From assembly GCF_035944355.1 (NCBI RefSeq), contig NZ_DASZBH010000004.1, positions 62,001-126,000 of the forward strand: a stretch of 64,000 nucleotides of DNA, in the 5' to 3' direction. Shown piece after piece: positions 18,001 to 25,823 of the stretch (positions are counted from its first letter, which is position 1; each line of letters starts with the position of its first letter). A model generated the notes under the pieces. It searched no databases. It was not told where the DNA came from and worked only from the letters and a program-made list of their open reading frames with translations. The translations under genes were made by a program, and so were the position numbers. Source of the DNA: Frateuria_A sp035944355 (GTDB lineage: Bacteria; Pseudomonadota; Gammaproteobacteria; Xanthomonadales; Rhodanobacteraceae).

Positions 18001-18632
18001 GCCGGATGGCCGGCCGCTTCCAGGCTGCGCGCGAGGGCTGCGAGGCGCGCGGCGATCTCGCGGGTGACTCGTGCGGACTCGCGGCTGGGGTCGAGTGCGA
18101 GCGGGTCGGTCCACACCTTGCGCAGGCGCTCGCGGATCGCCTCGTCGCGCAGGTCGGCGAGCGCGAGGCGATGGCTGCTCGGATCGGGGAACGGCGTGTA
18201 GGTGGCGCCGGAGCGCGAGAACTCCGAATACAGCTCGATGCGGTTGCCTACGTCGAGCACGATCAGGAACGGCGGGCGGCCTTCGCTGGCGGGCAGCGCG
18301 CGAGCGTACTGCTCGGCTTGGCTGCGCGCTCGCAGGAGCGCATCGTCAAAACCCTTGGTGTGGGTCCGCGCCTTGAGCTTTTTCGCTTCCAGCACGAAGC
18401 AGGCGCGCTTGTAGAGGTCGATGCGCCCGGCCGAGTTGCTGCCGTCGCCGTGGGCAAAGGTCACGGGCCGTTCGAACATGTACTGCTGCTCGGCATCCGG
18501 ATGCGGCGGCTCCACGCCGAGCAGGTGGCACAGATCCATTGCGAAACTCTGCGCGGTGGACAACTCCGAGGCGTTGACGCCACTCCATTTGGCGATGAAG
18601 TCGTCGCTGGCGTCCCTGCTGATCTGGTTCAT
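15057..18632 (-). CDS. Fused restriction endonuclease-DNA methyltransferase (Type IIG/MmeI-like)
   Basis: 1191-aa single-chain restriction-modification protein. The N-terminus carries a PD-(D/E)XK-type nuclease signature, RIDLY (D72) then VLEAKKL (E82, K84). A helical linker follows, then an adenine methyltransferase with motif I LDPACGSGNFLY (421-432) and catalytic motif IV NPPF (593-596). The following region (about 600-1000) would hold the target-recognition domain. The last 200 residues include a winged-helix-like end. I chose ATG at 18632 (MNQISRDASDDFIAKW) because family members begin this way; an in-frame GTG at 18689 also exists. Such enzymes cut unmodified DNA and methylate the host's. 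It lies 110 bases upstream of, and on the same strand as, the nitrilase-ATPase pair. Confidence 0.85.
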   Translation of the reverse strand: MNQISRDASDDFIAKWSGVNASELSTAQSFAMDLCHLLGVEPPHPDAEQQYMFERPVTFAHGDGSNSAGRIDLYKRACFVLEAKKLKARTHTKGFDDALLRARSQAEQYARALPASEGRPPFLIVLDVGNRIELYSEFSRSGATYTPFPDPSSHRLALADLRDEAIRERLRKVWTDPLALDPSRESARVTREIAARLAALARSLEAAGHPAESVARFLMRCLFTMFAEDVRLLPADSFRDLLLKYADQPDTAMRMLAQLWHDMDGGGFSAAIASDVLRFNGKLFKQPDTLPLTREQVALLIEAAKAKWEHVEPAIFGTLLERALDPGERHKLGAHYTPRAYVERLVLPTVIEPLREEWNDAHTAALIKAAESSEIEQSIAALPARAKEEKNLAQRMRETRAEAIKIIQDFHHRLCTVRVLDPACGSGNFLYVTLEHLKRLEGEVLNALDELGFRQTGLALGGERADAMGGETVDPHQLLGIEINPRAAAIAEVVLWIGYLQWHYRTRGDVSPPQPVIRDFRNIENRDAVLAYDRVEYLLDERGVPLSRWDGISMKFSPVTGEAVPDDSRRVPLERYVNPRRAAWPQADFVVGNPPFIGSKRMRDALGDGYVDAIQAAWPEIPQATDFVMRWWHHAALLTAHGSLQRFGLITTNSLRQAYVRRAVEPHLEGDPPVSLVFAVPDHPWVDNEDGAAVRIAITVGVGGRRLGQLHIVTEERTEAEDGNDDLVVTMESRIGRINADLTVGVDVTRAASLHANRALCSVGMKTIGTAFQVARARAVELGLGKSAGLEKYIRPYINGRDVSQTPRGLYVIDFYGVQEEQVRARFPAPYQYLLQRAKPERDLNRNPAFRERWWVIGHPRQQFRVAVAGLDRYIVTLETSKHRFFSFLPIGTTPDSSLVTIADERASTLGVVSSEVHTVWALATGGRLGVGNDPRYNKTRCFETFPFPSLESLGTHLGDLAEQLDAHRKRQQAAYPDLTLTGMYNVLEKLRCGETLSAKERVIHEHGLVSVLRQLHDEIDAAVLDAYSWSDLLPLLRVAHGNDALAESSDRDGAKHAFDKAILERLVALNAERAAEEAGGQVRWLRPEFQNPSAQMAPEQRDLDTALDDDTASATAAGAGSKPQPWPKDTVAQVRAVADTLTASAVPLSVDDIAARFTARGPWKKRLPQLLDMLVALGRARVSDDRYSGT

Positions 18633-18878
18633 GCTGCAGCTCGTCGATTCCCCATTCAGCAGGCTAGCGGAACGACGCTTCCGATGCACATATAGCCCTC
18701 GTGGGGGCGATCGAAGTCGTCTCCGGCACCGGCCCGAAGCGGCTTACCGGTCGCCGGGAATTTCAATGCCAGGCTAGGCTCGATGTATGCACAAGGCCGG
18801 CGCGGATGTAGCGGCGATGCGAGTGCGAGCGCGCCCGCAAGTCGAGCGCTGCGCTCCTCGCCGTTGGGTTCGAAATGT
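18633..18878. other. Intergenic stretch between HAD gene and restriction gene
   Basis: About 245 bases with no supported gene. It should contain the promoter of the minus-strand restriction gene; I could not pick a convincing -35/-10 pair. Confidence 0.4.
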
Positions 18879-19496
18879 CTACTCCCTTTTTAACCAAGAT
18901 AGGACGCCGAGGAGGCTGGTCGTAGAGAGGTGGCGCTGGTCTGCTGTAGCCTTTCCCTGTCGATCAAGGTGTACGGCGTGCAGGCCGGCGGCGGTAGCGC
19001 CCTCATAGTCGCAACGCCAAGTGTCGCCGATCATGAGCACCTCTTGAGGAAGAAGCTGCAGGCGCCGGCAGAGGGCTTCGTAAAAGCCACCATCTGGCTT
19101 CTCAAAACCCACTTCGAAGGACATGCATGAAACGTCCAGTAGCGCTCCTAGCTGCGCTTCGATGGGACGCGCGTACGGCAGTGCGAGGTTGGATGCAACG
19201 GCAGTGCGTAGACCAAGTCGCTTGAGCTCTTCCAGAACCTCCCGCGCTTCCGGGTAGGGCTGGGTGGACGCGAGCTCCGCTTGCAGGTCTTCATGGAGGA
19301 TGTCCATCTCTCTGGCGTCAAGCGCCAGGCCGCAGAGGTGGGTCATCGCGTCCAGGTCGATCGGTTCGCACATGGGTGATCTCGCCAGCGGTAGCGCAGC
19401 AGCCTTTGCTAGTCGGGCATAGGGTCGTCGCTTGTCGTGTATCTCGACGAGGGTGCCGAATGCGTCGAATGCGACGGCCTTGATCTTATGTTGCAT
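18879..19496 (-). CDS. HAD-superfamily hydrolase
   Basis: 205-aa haloacid dehalogenase-like hydrolase. Motif I is VAFDAFGTLVE (nucleophile in DxF, residues about 8-18), motif II lies near TAVASNLA, motif III uses the lysine in FEKPDGGFY, and motif IV is MIGDTWRCDYEG. The family removes phosphate from small molecules; the substrate cannot be told. The ATG at 19496 is preceded by AAGGAAAAGGA at good spacing, so the longer frame to 19607 is not used. It lies between the restriction gene and the integrase on the same strand and is probably island cargo. Confidence 0.85.
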   Translation of the reverse strand: MQHKIKAVAFDAFGTLVEIHDKRRPYARLAKAAALPLARSPMCEPIDLDAMTHLCGLALDAREMDILHEDLQAELASTQPYPEAREVLEELKRLGLRTAVASNLALPYARPIEAQLGALLDVSCMSFEVGFEKPDGGFYEALCRRLQLLPQEVLMIGDTWRCDYEGATAAGLHAVHLDRQGKATADQRHLSTTSLLGVLSWLKRE

Positions 19497-19549
19497 TCGG
19501 GTTCCTTTTCCTTGTTGGGGGGCGCAACCTTGCTGCGACAGCAGGCGTT

Positions 19550-20596
19550 TTACCGGTCTGGCACGTCTTCCGGTTTTAAATGGGTGTATCGCTTGAGCGT
19601 GGCCCAAGATTCGTGCAGCGTGAACTGAGCCACTTCTTGAATGCTGTGCCCACGTTCGAACAAGCGCGATGTCGCCTCGTGACGCAAATCGTGGAACCGC
19701 AGATCCTTGATGCCGAGTAGCTTGCAGGCGCGGGTGAAGGCCGCGCCGATCGACTTCGGGTTGTAGGGGAAAACGAGGTCGCTATCCGCAGGCTGGCGAT
19801 GAATGATCTCCCAGGCTGCGGGCGGCATGCGGAAGCTGCGGCGGTTGCCGGCTTTCTGCCGCGGGTGCTTCACATCGTCGAGCCAGGCGATACCCTTTTC
19901 CGGCACGAGATCATGGCGCCGTAGGCGCGTGATCTCCTCCTGCCGTCGCGCGGATGCGAGGGCGAACTGCACTATGTCAGCCATAGGAATGCCGGCACGT
20001 CTGTCGCGTGACCGGAAGTGCTTCAGCAGCTTCTCTTCCTCGGCGGCGCTGACGCGTCGATCGCGCTGCTTCGATTTCTGGATCACCTTGCGGCTGCGAA
20101 GCTCGTGACGAGCATCGTCGAGCTTCGTGAGGTCCACGGGGATGCCGAGTGCAGATCGTGCCGACTTCAGTATCTGGCCAATCCAGATGAAGTCGTTCCC
20201 CACGGTGGCTGGGCCAGCTCCTTCATCGCGCCTTTCGGCGGCGTGTTGCAGATAGTCCGCGACCGAGAGGTTGGCGGCCCTCTTCGCTGCTATGGGATAA
20301 CCACGAAGTCGGTTGAGATCCGCTTCCTTGGTTCTGCCCCAGTTCGCGGACGCTTTGACTTCAGCGATGTACCAGGCGACGAGCTCCTTGAGGGTGTGGC
20401 GTACGCCTAACGGCTCGCCGCGGGCACGTTGCTGATCTAGTTCTGACTCGCGCCGTCGCAGCCACTCCGTAGCGAGCGCTTTCTTTCCGAAGGTCTGCGC
20501 CTCGGTGTGCACCAAGGCGCCATCGCGCTTGAGCCTGATTTGCGCGGTGTACCCTATTGAGCCGTTGCTTCGACGGCGCTGCACGATAGTGCCCAT
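19550..20596 (-). CDS. int: Tyrosine-type site-specific integrase of the island
   Basis: 348-aa phage-type integrase. A SAM-like core-binding domain (about 65-150) precedes the catalytic domain. Catalytic residues are in place: Arg in LASARRQEEITRL (217), Lys in DDVKHPRQK (243), HDLR (H302, R305), HESW (H328/W331) and the tyrosine nucleophile in KRYTHL (Y337). It faces away from dusA, with its start 78 bases from the dusA start, the arrangement seen in elements that integrate into the 5' end of dusA. It should therefore catalyse integration and excision of the island. It is full length and apparently intact. Confidence 0.9.
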   Translation of the reverse strand: MGTIVQRRRSNGSIGYTAQIRLKRDGALVHTEAQTFGKKALATEWLRRRESELDQQRARGEPLGVRHTLKELVAWYIAEVKASANWGRTKEADLNRLRGYPIAAKRAANLSVADYLQHAAERRDEGAGPATVGNDFIWIGQILKSARSALGIPVDLTKLDDARHELRSRKVIQKSKQRDRRVSAAEEEKLLKHFRSRDRRAGIPMADIVQFALASARRQEEITRLRRHDLVPEKGIAWLDDVKHPRQKAGNRRSFRMPPAAWEIIHRQPADSDLVFPYNPKSIGAAFTRACKLLGIKDLRFHDLRHEATSRLFERGHSIQEVAQFTLHESWATLKRYTHLKPEDVPDR

Positions 20597-20673
20597 AAGA
20601 CGGTGCTACATGGCCAAGTGTGTAGCAATTATCGTAGCACTGTAGTACTCAAAACACTCGAAAATTGCCAGAA
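20597..20673. promoter_or_regulatory. Divergent control and attachment region between integrase and dusA
   Basis: Short AT-rich stretch with internal repeats (GTAGCAATTATCGTAGCACTGTAGTAC; CACTCGAAAATTGCC and TGCTCGAAAACGCG). It must supply promoters for both the integrase and the present form of dusA. The island attachment site is expected here or within the first codons of dusA. Confidence 0.4.
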
Positions 20674-21705
20674 ATGCTCGAAAACGCGACCGCTCCAGAT
20701 GTCCAGAAAAGCCAGCTGCACGGCCAAAAATCGCCAGATTCGAGCGATTGGCGCATCTGCGTCGCCCCGATGATGGACTGGACGGACCGGCACTGCCGTT
20801 ATTTCCACCGCATCCTGTCGGCGCATGCGCGCCTGTATACCGAGATGGTCACCAGCGCCGCACTGGTGCGTGGCGGGCAGTTGCGCCTGCTCGAACACAG
20901 CCAGCAGGAGCATCCGGTGGCGCTGCAACTGGGCGGCAGCGAGCCGCCGGAGCTGGCGCAGGCCGCGCGGCTGGGCGCTCAGGCGGGCTACGACGAGATC
21001 AATCTCAACGTAGGCTGCCCATCCGATCGCGTGCAGTCCGGCCGCTTCGGCGCCTGCCTGATGCGCGAGCCCGCGCTGGTGGCCGACTGCGTCAAGGCCA
21101 TGCGCGATGCGGTGGACGTGCCGGTGACGGTGAAGTGTCGCATCGGGGTGGACGATCAGGACGACTACGCCGATCTGCAGCGCTTCACCGAAAGCATGCT
21201 CGAGGCGGGCGTCGAGCTACTGGTGGTGCATGCCCGCAAGGCCTGGCTCAAGGGCCTGAGCCCGAAGGAGAACCGTGAGATCCCGCCGCTGGATTACGCG
21301 CGCGTCTACCGCCTCAAGCGCGAGTTTCCGCAGCTCGTCGTGGTGATCAACGGTGGCATCACCACGGTGGAGGCGGTGCGTTCGCACCTGGCGCACGTGG
21401 ACGGGGTGATGCTGGGGCGGGCCGCCTACCACGATCCCTACCTGCTCGCGCATCTGGAAGCGGCCCTGTACGGCGCTCCGCTGCCCACGCGCGAGGAAGT
21501 GCTCGGCCACCTGCGTTCCTACGTCGAAGCCGAGCTCAGGCGCGGCACGGCGCTCAAGCACATCAGCCGGCACCTGCTGGGCCTGTACCAGGGCGAACCC
21601 GGGGCGCGCAGCTTCCGGCGCGTGCTGAGCGAGGGCGCGCACTTGCCCGGTGCGGGCTGGAGCCTGCTCGAGCGAGCCGCCAGCGGCCGCCGGGAGGCAG
21701 CGTGA
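20674..21705 (+). CDS. dusA: tRNA-dihydrouridine(20/20a) synthase DusA
   Basis: 343-aa FMN enzyme that reduces uridine 20/20a in the tRNA D-loop using NADPH. Hallmarks are CVAPMMDWTDRHCRYFHR near the N-terminus, the FMN/catalytic-cysteine segment NLNVGCPSDRVQSGRFGAC, the VKCRIGVDD and VVINGGI phosphate-binding turns and a conserved C-terminal helical domain. About 30 non-conserved residues precede the catalytic core (MLENATAPDVQKSQL...), more than usual, consistent with the integrated island having supplied a new 5' end. The ATG at 20674 is used; a TTG three codons upstream is also open. Confidence 0.93.
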   Translation: MLENATAPDVQKSQLHGQKSPDSSDWRICVAPMMDWTDRHCRYFHRILSAHARLYTEMVTSAALVRGGQLRLLEHSQQEHPVALQLGGSEPPELAQAARLGAQAGYDEINLNVGCPSDRVQSGRFGACLMREPALVADCVKAMRDAVDVPVTVKCRIGVDDQDDYADLQRFTESMLEAGVELLVVHARKAWLKGLSPKENREIPPLDYARVYRLKREFPQLVVVINGGITTVEAVRSHLAHVDGVMLGRAAYHDPYLLAHLEAALYGAPLPTREEVLGHLRSYVEAELRRGTALKHISRHLLGLYQGEPGARSFRRVLSEGAHLPGAGWSLLERAASGRREAA

Positions 21706-21857
21706 TCACCCGCAGGTCGACCACGAGCGGCCTGCTCGCACGGCATCCGGTCAACGGGCAGGGTGGCGGGTGTGCGGGCGGCCTCCGTCCGGGGATTGTT
21801 CAGGCCCGCTTGCCTAGGCTGGCATCCATTTGGACGTGGGTCACCGCCGTGCCGACG

Positions 21858-22160
21858 ATGTTCTCCCGACTGCTGCTGGCCTGCCTGCCCGCGTTGCTGC
21901 TTGCCGCGCCCGTGCAGGCACCGGCCCAGGAGAGGGCGTCGCTGACGCTGGAGGAGGCGGTGGCCAAGGTGCAACAGGAGACCGGCGGTAAGATATTGTC
22001 CGCCGACCCGCGCCGGCTCGGCCGCCGGACCGAGTACCGCATCAAGGTGCTCACCCCGGAAGGGCACGTGCGGGTCATAGCGATTTCGTCCGACGCACCG
22101 GCTGCGGGCGCGGGCAAGAACCCGGCCGGCAACGGCGCAGGCAACAAGGAGAAACACTGA
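21858..22160 (+). CDS. Periplasmic PepSY-domain protein
   Basis: 100-aa exported protein with a signal peptide (MFSRLLLACLPALLLAAPVQ) and a PepSY domain (TLEEAVAKVQQETGGKILSA, then EYRIKVLTPEGHVRVIAIS). Its stop overlaps the start of the response regulator gene (TGATG), so it heads the phoPQ operon. PepSY proteins bind peptides or inhibit proteases, and in this position they may modulate the sensor kinase. The frame is open further upstream, but the ATG at 21858 gives the clean signal peptide. Confidence 0.8.
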   Translation: MFSRLLLACLPALLLAAPVQAPAQERASLTLEEAVAKVQQETGGKILSADPRRLGRRTEYRIKVLTPEGHVRVIAISSDAPAAGAGKNPAGNGAGNKEKH

Positions 22161-22852
22161 TGCGCATCCTATTGGTCGAGGACGAGGCGCCCTTGCGCGA
22201 AACCCTCGCCGCGCGCCTGAAGCGCGACGGCTTCGCGGTCGACGCCGCGCAGGATGGCGAGGAAGGCATCTATCTGGGCCGCGAGGTTCCGTTCGACCTG
22301 GCGATCATCGACCTGGGCCTGCCCAAGATGTCCGGCATGGACCTGGTCAAGGCGCTGCGCGAGGCCGGCCAGCGCTACCCCATCCTGATCCTCACCGCGC
22401 GCGGCTCCTGGCAGGACAAGGTCGAGGGCCTGAAGCACGGCGCCGACGACTACCTGGTCAAGCCCTTCCACGTGGAGGAGCTGCTGGCGCGCATCAACGC
22501 GCTGGTGCGCCGCGCCAGCGGCTGGTCCAAGCCGGTGCTGGCCTGCGGCCCGATCAAGCTGGACACGACCGCGCAGACGGTCACCGTCGAAGGCAAGCCG
22601 GTCGACCTCACCAGCTACGAGTACAAGGTGCTCGAATACCTGATGCTGCACGCCGGCGAGCTGGTCTCCAAGGCCGACCTGACCGAGCACATCTACCAGC
22701 AGGACTTCGACCGCGATTCCAACGTGCTGGAGGTGTTCATCGGCCGCCTGCGGCGCAAGCTGGATCCGGACAGCGCGCTCAAGCCGATCGAGACCGTGCG
22801 CGGGCGTGGCTATCGCTTCGCCATCCCCCGCAGCGACGGCGACGACGACTGA
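22160..22852 (+). CDS. phoP: OmpR-family response regulator PhoP
   Basis: 230-aa response regulator. The receiver domain (1-115) has the acidic pocket LLVEDEAP, the phospho-acceptor aspartate in AIIDLGLPK (about 51), LTARG and the conserved lysine in LVKPFH. The C-terminal winged helix (about 130-225) has the OmpR pattern LTSYEYKVLEYLM and RLRRKLDP...VRGRGYRF. With PhoQ it controls responses to low Mg2+, cationic peptides and acid in relatives. It is preceded by the overlapping PepSY gene and followed after 80 bases by the kinase gene. Confidence 0.9.
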   Translation: MRILLVEDEAPLRETLAARLKRDGFAVDAAQDGEEGIYLGREVPFDLAIIDLGLPKMSGMDLVKALREAGQRYPILILTARGSWQDKVEGLKHGADDYLVKPFHVEELLARINALVRRASGWSKPVLACGPIKLDTTAQTVTVEGKPVDLTSYEYKVLEYLMLHAGELVSKADLTEHIYQQDFDRDSNVLEVFIGRLRRKLDPDSALKPIETVRGRGYRFAIPRSDGDDD

Positions 22853-22931
22853 GCTCCAACCCATGCTCCTGCGGCGGCCCCTGAGCACGCATGTTTTGCG
22901 CCGGCCGCCGGGCCGGGGCGGGCGCTGATCC

Positions 22932-24308
22932 GTGTACGCCCCTCGTCCGTTTTCGCTGGCCGCGCGCGCGGCCATCGCCACCGGCCTGGTGCTGGCCGGG
23001 TTCCTGGGGTTGGTGGGACTGACACTGTCTCGCGCCAACCACGAGAGCGCGCTCAACAATCTGCACGACCGCCTGCAGAACTATGTGGTCGCCTATCTGG
23101 CCGGGACCGAGGTGTCGCGCTACGGCAAGGTACTGCTGCCGGACGCGCCGCCCGATCCGAGCTTCTCGCGGCCCGGTTCGGGCCTTTACGCGGTCGTGCT
23201 GGGCGACAAGGAGTTCCGCTGGGAATCCTCCTCGGCGATCGGGCGCGACTTCAGCTTTCTCAAGGAGCTGGCGCCAGGCCAGAGCCGCTTCGTCGGCCCG
23301 GTCGATACGCGTATGGGGCGACTCTATTACTACGCCTTCGGCGTGGCCTGGGACGTGCCGGAGAAGAAGCCGCTCAAGCTCACTTTCATGGTGGCGCAGA
23401 CCGAGGACCAGTTCGAAGGCGAGAACGCGGTCTACCGGCGCACCCTGGTCGGCATGCTCTCGATCCTGGGCGTGATGCTGATCGTGCTGCAGCTGTTGCT
23501 GCTGCGCTGGAGCCTGACCCCGCTGCGCAGGGTGGCCACCGACATGGCGCGGGTCGAGCGCGGCAAGAGCGACCACCTGGACAGCCAGTATCCGCTGGAG
23601 CTGACCGCGCTCACCGAGCGCATCAATGCCTTCATCGATTCGGAGCGCGAGCAGCGCACGCGCACCCGCAACACCCTGGCCGACCTCGCGCACAGCCTGA
23701 AGACGCCGCTGGCGGTGATCCGTTCGCGGCTGGAGTCGGCCGGCAACGAACCGAACCTGCGCGCCGACGTGCTCGACCAGGTGCGCCGCATGGACGAACT
23801 GGTGGCCTACCAGCTCGCCCGCGCCGCCACCTCCGGCCGGCAGACCTTCGCCAGCGCCGTGCCGATCGCCGGCCACGCCGAAGACCTGGTGCGCAGCCTG
23901 GAGAAGGTCTACGCCGCCAAGAACGTGCTGTGCGAGTTCGAGATGGACGAGGGCGCAGCCTTCTACGGCGAGCAGGGTGACCTGCTGGAGCTGATGGGCA
24001 ACCTTTTGGAAAACGCCTTCAAGTGGGCCGGCCACCGCGTATTGCTGGTGGTCAAGGCACAGCCGCAGGCCGGCCGCCAGCGCCCGGGCCTGTGGCTGAG
24101 CGTGGAGGACGATGGTCCCGGCATCGCCGAGGACAAGATCGAGAAAGTGCTCCAGCGCGGCGTGCGCGGCGACGAGCGCGTGCAAGGCCATGGCATCGGC
24201 CTGTCGATCGTGCAGGACATCGTCAAGGCTTACCGCGGCGAACTGGTGGTCGATCGCTCGCCCGAGTTCGGCGGCGCGCGCTTCAGCGTGAACTTGCCGG
24301 CGAGTTGA
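22932..24308 (+). CDS. phoQ: Sensor histidine kinase PhoQ
   Basis: 458-aa membrane kinase partner of PhoP. Two membrane helices (about 10-32 and 170-195) flank a periplasmic sensor domain. A HAMP-like linker (LTPLRRVATDMARVERGK) is followed by the H-box LADLAHSLKTPLAVI with the phospho-acceptor histidine, and a C-terminal ATPase domain with the N-box ENAFKWA and G-boxes DDGPGIAED and GHGIGLSIV. The start is GTG at 22932. A hairpin follows its stop. Confidence 0.9.
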   Translation: MYAPRPFSLAARAAIATGLVLAGFLGLVGLTLSRANHESALNNLHDRLQNYVVAYLAGTEVSRYGKVLLPDAPPDPSFSRPGSGLYAVVLGDKEFRWESSSAIGRDFSFLKELAPGQSRFVGPVDTRMGRLYYYAFGVAWDVPEKKPLKLTFMVAQTEDQFEGENAVYRRTLVGMLSILGVMLIVLQLLLLRWSLTPLRRVATDMARVERGKSDHLDSQYPLELTALTERINAFIDSEREQRTRTRNTLADLAHSLKTPLAVIRSRLESAGNEPNLRADVLDQVRRMDELVAYQLARAATSGRQTFASAVPIAGHAEDLVRSLEKVYAAKNVLCEFEMDEGAAFYGEQGDLLELMGNLLENAFKWAGHRVLLVVKAQPQAGRQRPGLWLSVEDDGPGIAEDKIEKVLQRGVRGDERVQGHGIGLSIVQDIVKAYRGELVVDRSPEFGGARFSVNLPAS

Positions 24309-24322
24309 GGTCGCCTGTGAAG

Positions 24323-24341
24323 CCCGCTCCCGCAGGGAGCG
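24323..24341. terminator. GC hairpin between convergent genes
   Basis: CCGCTCCC and GGGAGCGG form an 8-bp stem around GCA between the phoQ stop and the convergent small gene. There is no T-run, so intrinsic termination is uncertain. Confidence 0.4.
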
Positions 24342-24352
24342 GCGTTGCCGGC

Positions 24353-24661
24353 TTACTGGATCGAACCGGGCAGCAGCGATTGCCAGCCCAGGCTGCCGTG
24401 GTGCCCGGCGCGCGGATGCGGCGTGGAACCGCCGCCGCCACCTTCGCTGGTGTCCGTATTGTCCACCGCCGGGTCGGGGGGAAGGCAGTCATGGTTGGCG
24501 CTGGATGGGTCGTTGCTGGCGCTGCCACCACCTTCGTGGCTGGCCGTGTCGAGCGTCGCATGCGGGGCGATCGGGTCCTGTGTGGTGACGCCCATGGCCG
24601 CGGCCGTACCCACGCCGGACAGCGCGAGCAGGCATCCGAACAGGCAGCGATTGAGTCCCAT
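24353..24661 (-). CDS. Small exported hypothetical protein, 102 aa
   Basis: Begins MGLNRCLFGCLLALSGVGTA, a clear signal peptide ending near AAA/M. The mature part is low complexity, rich in Asp, Ser and Gly (including SEGGGGGSTPHPRAGHH), and ends GWQSLLPGSIQ. AAGGGG lies 9 bases before the ATG at 24661, which fixes the start. No family is recognised. It probably resides in the periplasm or is secreted and is transcribed convergently with phoQ. Confidence 0.6.
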   Translation of the reverse strand: MGLNRCLFGCLLALSGVGTAAAMGVTTQDPIAPHATLDTASHEGGGSASNDPSSANHDCLPPDPAVDNTDTSEGGGGGSTPHPRAGHHGSLGWQSLLPGSIQ

Positions 24662-24848
24662 GGCGATCAACCCCTTGATCCACCAGCCAAGGGCCGGATC
24701 GTCGCAGAAACGTGAGGGTGTTGCCAGTGCCAGGTCCGGCGCGCCTGGCTGGGCGAGCGGCCGGAGGGAACAGATAGAATCGGCCGATGCGCGCGATCTA
24801 TTCCATCTCCGCCCGGCTCGCCGGCTCCGCCCCGGGAGTGGCCGGCTG

Positions 24849-25823
24849 ATGCAGGCACGACAACTGCTGGCCGCCCTGGCCGCGGGCGAGGCGGTTTCCG
24901 GAGCCCAACTGGCCGAACGGGCCGGCGTCACGCGCGCGGCGATCTGGAAGCAGGTCGAGGCGTTGCGCACGCGCGGCGTGCCGGTGGAGGCCCGCGGCGC
25001 GGCCGGCTACCGGCTGCCCTGGCCGGTGCAATTGCTGGACGAGTCGCGCATCCGCGCGGCCCTGCCGCGCGCCTGTGCGTCCCGGCTGGGCGCGCTGGAA
25101 GTGCACTGGGAGCTCGACTCCACTTCCAGCGAACTGCAGCGGCGCCTGGGCGAGACGGCCGACCTGAGCTTCGTGCTGGCCGAAACGCAGACCGCCGGGC
25201 GTGGCCGCCGCGGCCGCAGCTGGCTGTCGCCCCCGGGGCTCAACCTCTACCTGTCCTGCGTGAAGCGCTTCCACCGCGGCTTCTCCACCCTGTCCGGGCT
25301 GTCGCTGGCGGTCGGCGTCATGGTGCTGCGGGCGATCGAGTCCTTCGACATCGGCGGCGCGGGACTCAAGTGGCCCAACGACCTGCTGGCGGCCGGCGGC
25401 AAGCTGGCCGGCGTGCTGGTGGAACTGAGCGGCGAGTACCAGGGGCCGTGCGCGGCGGTGATCGGCGTGGGACTCAACCTGCGCCTGACCGAGGCCTTGC
25501 GAGACCAGGCCGGGCAGCCGGCCTGCGACCTGGCCACGCTGGCCGGCGGCCAGCCGCCGGAGCGCAATGCGATGGCGGCGCGCTTGATCGCCGCACTGGC
25601 CGATGGCCTGCGTGAATTCGAGCGGCACGGCTTCGCGTCCTTCGTCGACGACTACGCCCGCCACGACTTGCTGGCCGGCCGCCAGCTCAGGCTCAGCGGC
25701 GCGCAGGGTCACTGCGAAGGCGTCGGCGCCGGCGTCGACGCGCGCGGCGCGCTGCAGGTGCGCCTGGCCCTCGGCGAAATCCGGTCGTTCGATAGCGCTG
25801 ACGTCACGGTGCGCCGCACATGA
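24849..25823 (+). CDS. birA: Biotin-[acetyl-CoA carboxylase] ligase / biotin operon repressor
   Basis: 324-aa bifunctional BirA. An N-terminal winged helix (about 1-65; SGAQLAERAGVTRAAIWKQV) would bind the biotin operator. The central catalytic domain has DSTSSELQR, the biotinyl-AMP loop AGRGRRGRSWLSPPG and KWPNDLLA. The C-terminal domain is SH3-like. It activates biotin to biotinyl-AMP and attaches it to the AccB carrier. It overlaps coaX by four bases (ATGA), forming a birA-coaX-SPOR unit. Confidence 0.92.
   Translation: MQARQLLAALAAGEAVSGAQLAERAGVTRAAIWKQVEALRTRGVPVEARGAAGYRLPWPVQLLDESRIRAALPRACASRLGALEVHWELDSTSSELQRRLGETADLSFVLAETQTAGRGRRGRSWLSPPGLNLYLSCVKRFHRGFSTLSGLSLAVGVMVLRAIESFDIGGAGLKWPNDLLAAGGKLAGVLVELSGEYQGPCAAVIGVGLNLRLTEALRDQAGQPACDLATLAGGQPPERNAMAARLIAALADGLREFERHGFASFVDDYARHDLLAGRQLRLSGAQGHCEGVGAGVDARGALQVRLALGEIRSFDSADVTVRRT

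Noticed and set aside
18633..18689. Longer N-terminus for the restriction protein from a GTG
   Set aside because: The added residues are not protein-like and family members begin near the ATG at 18632.
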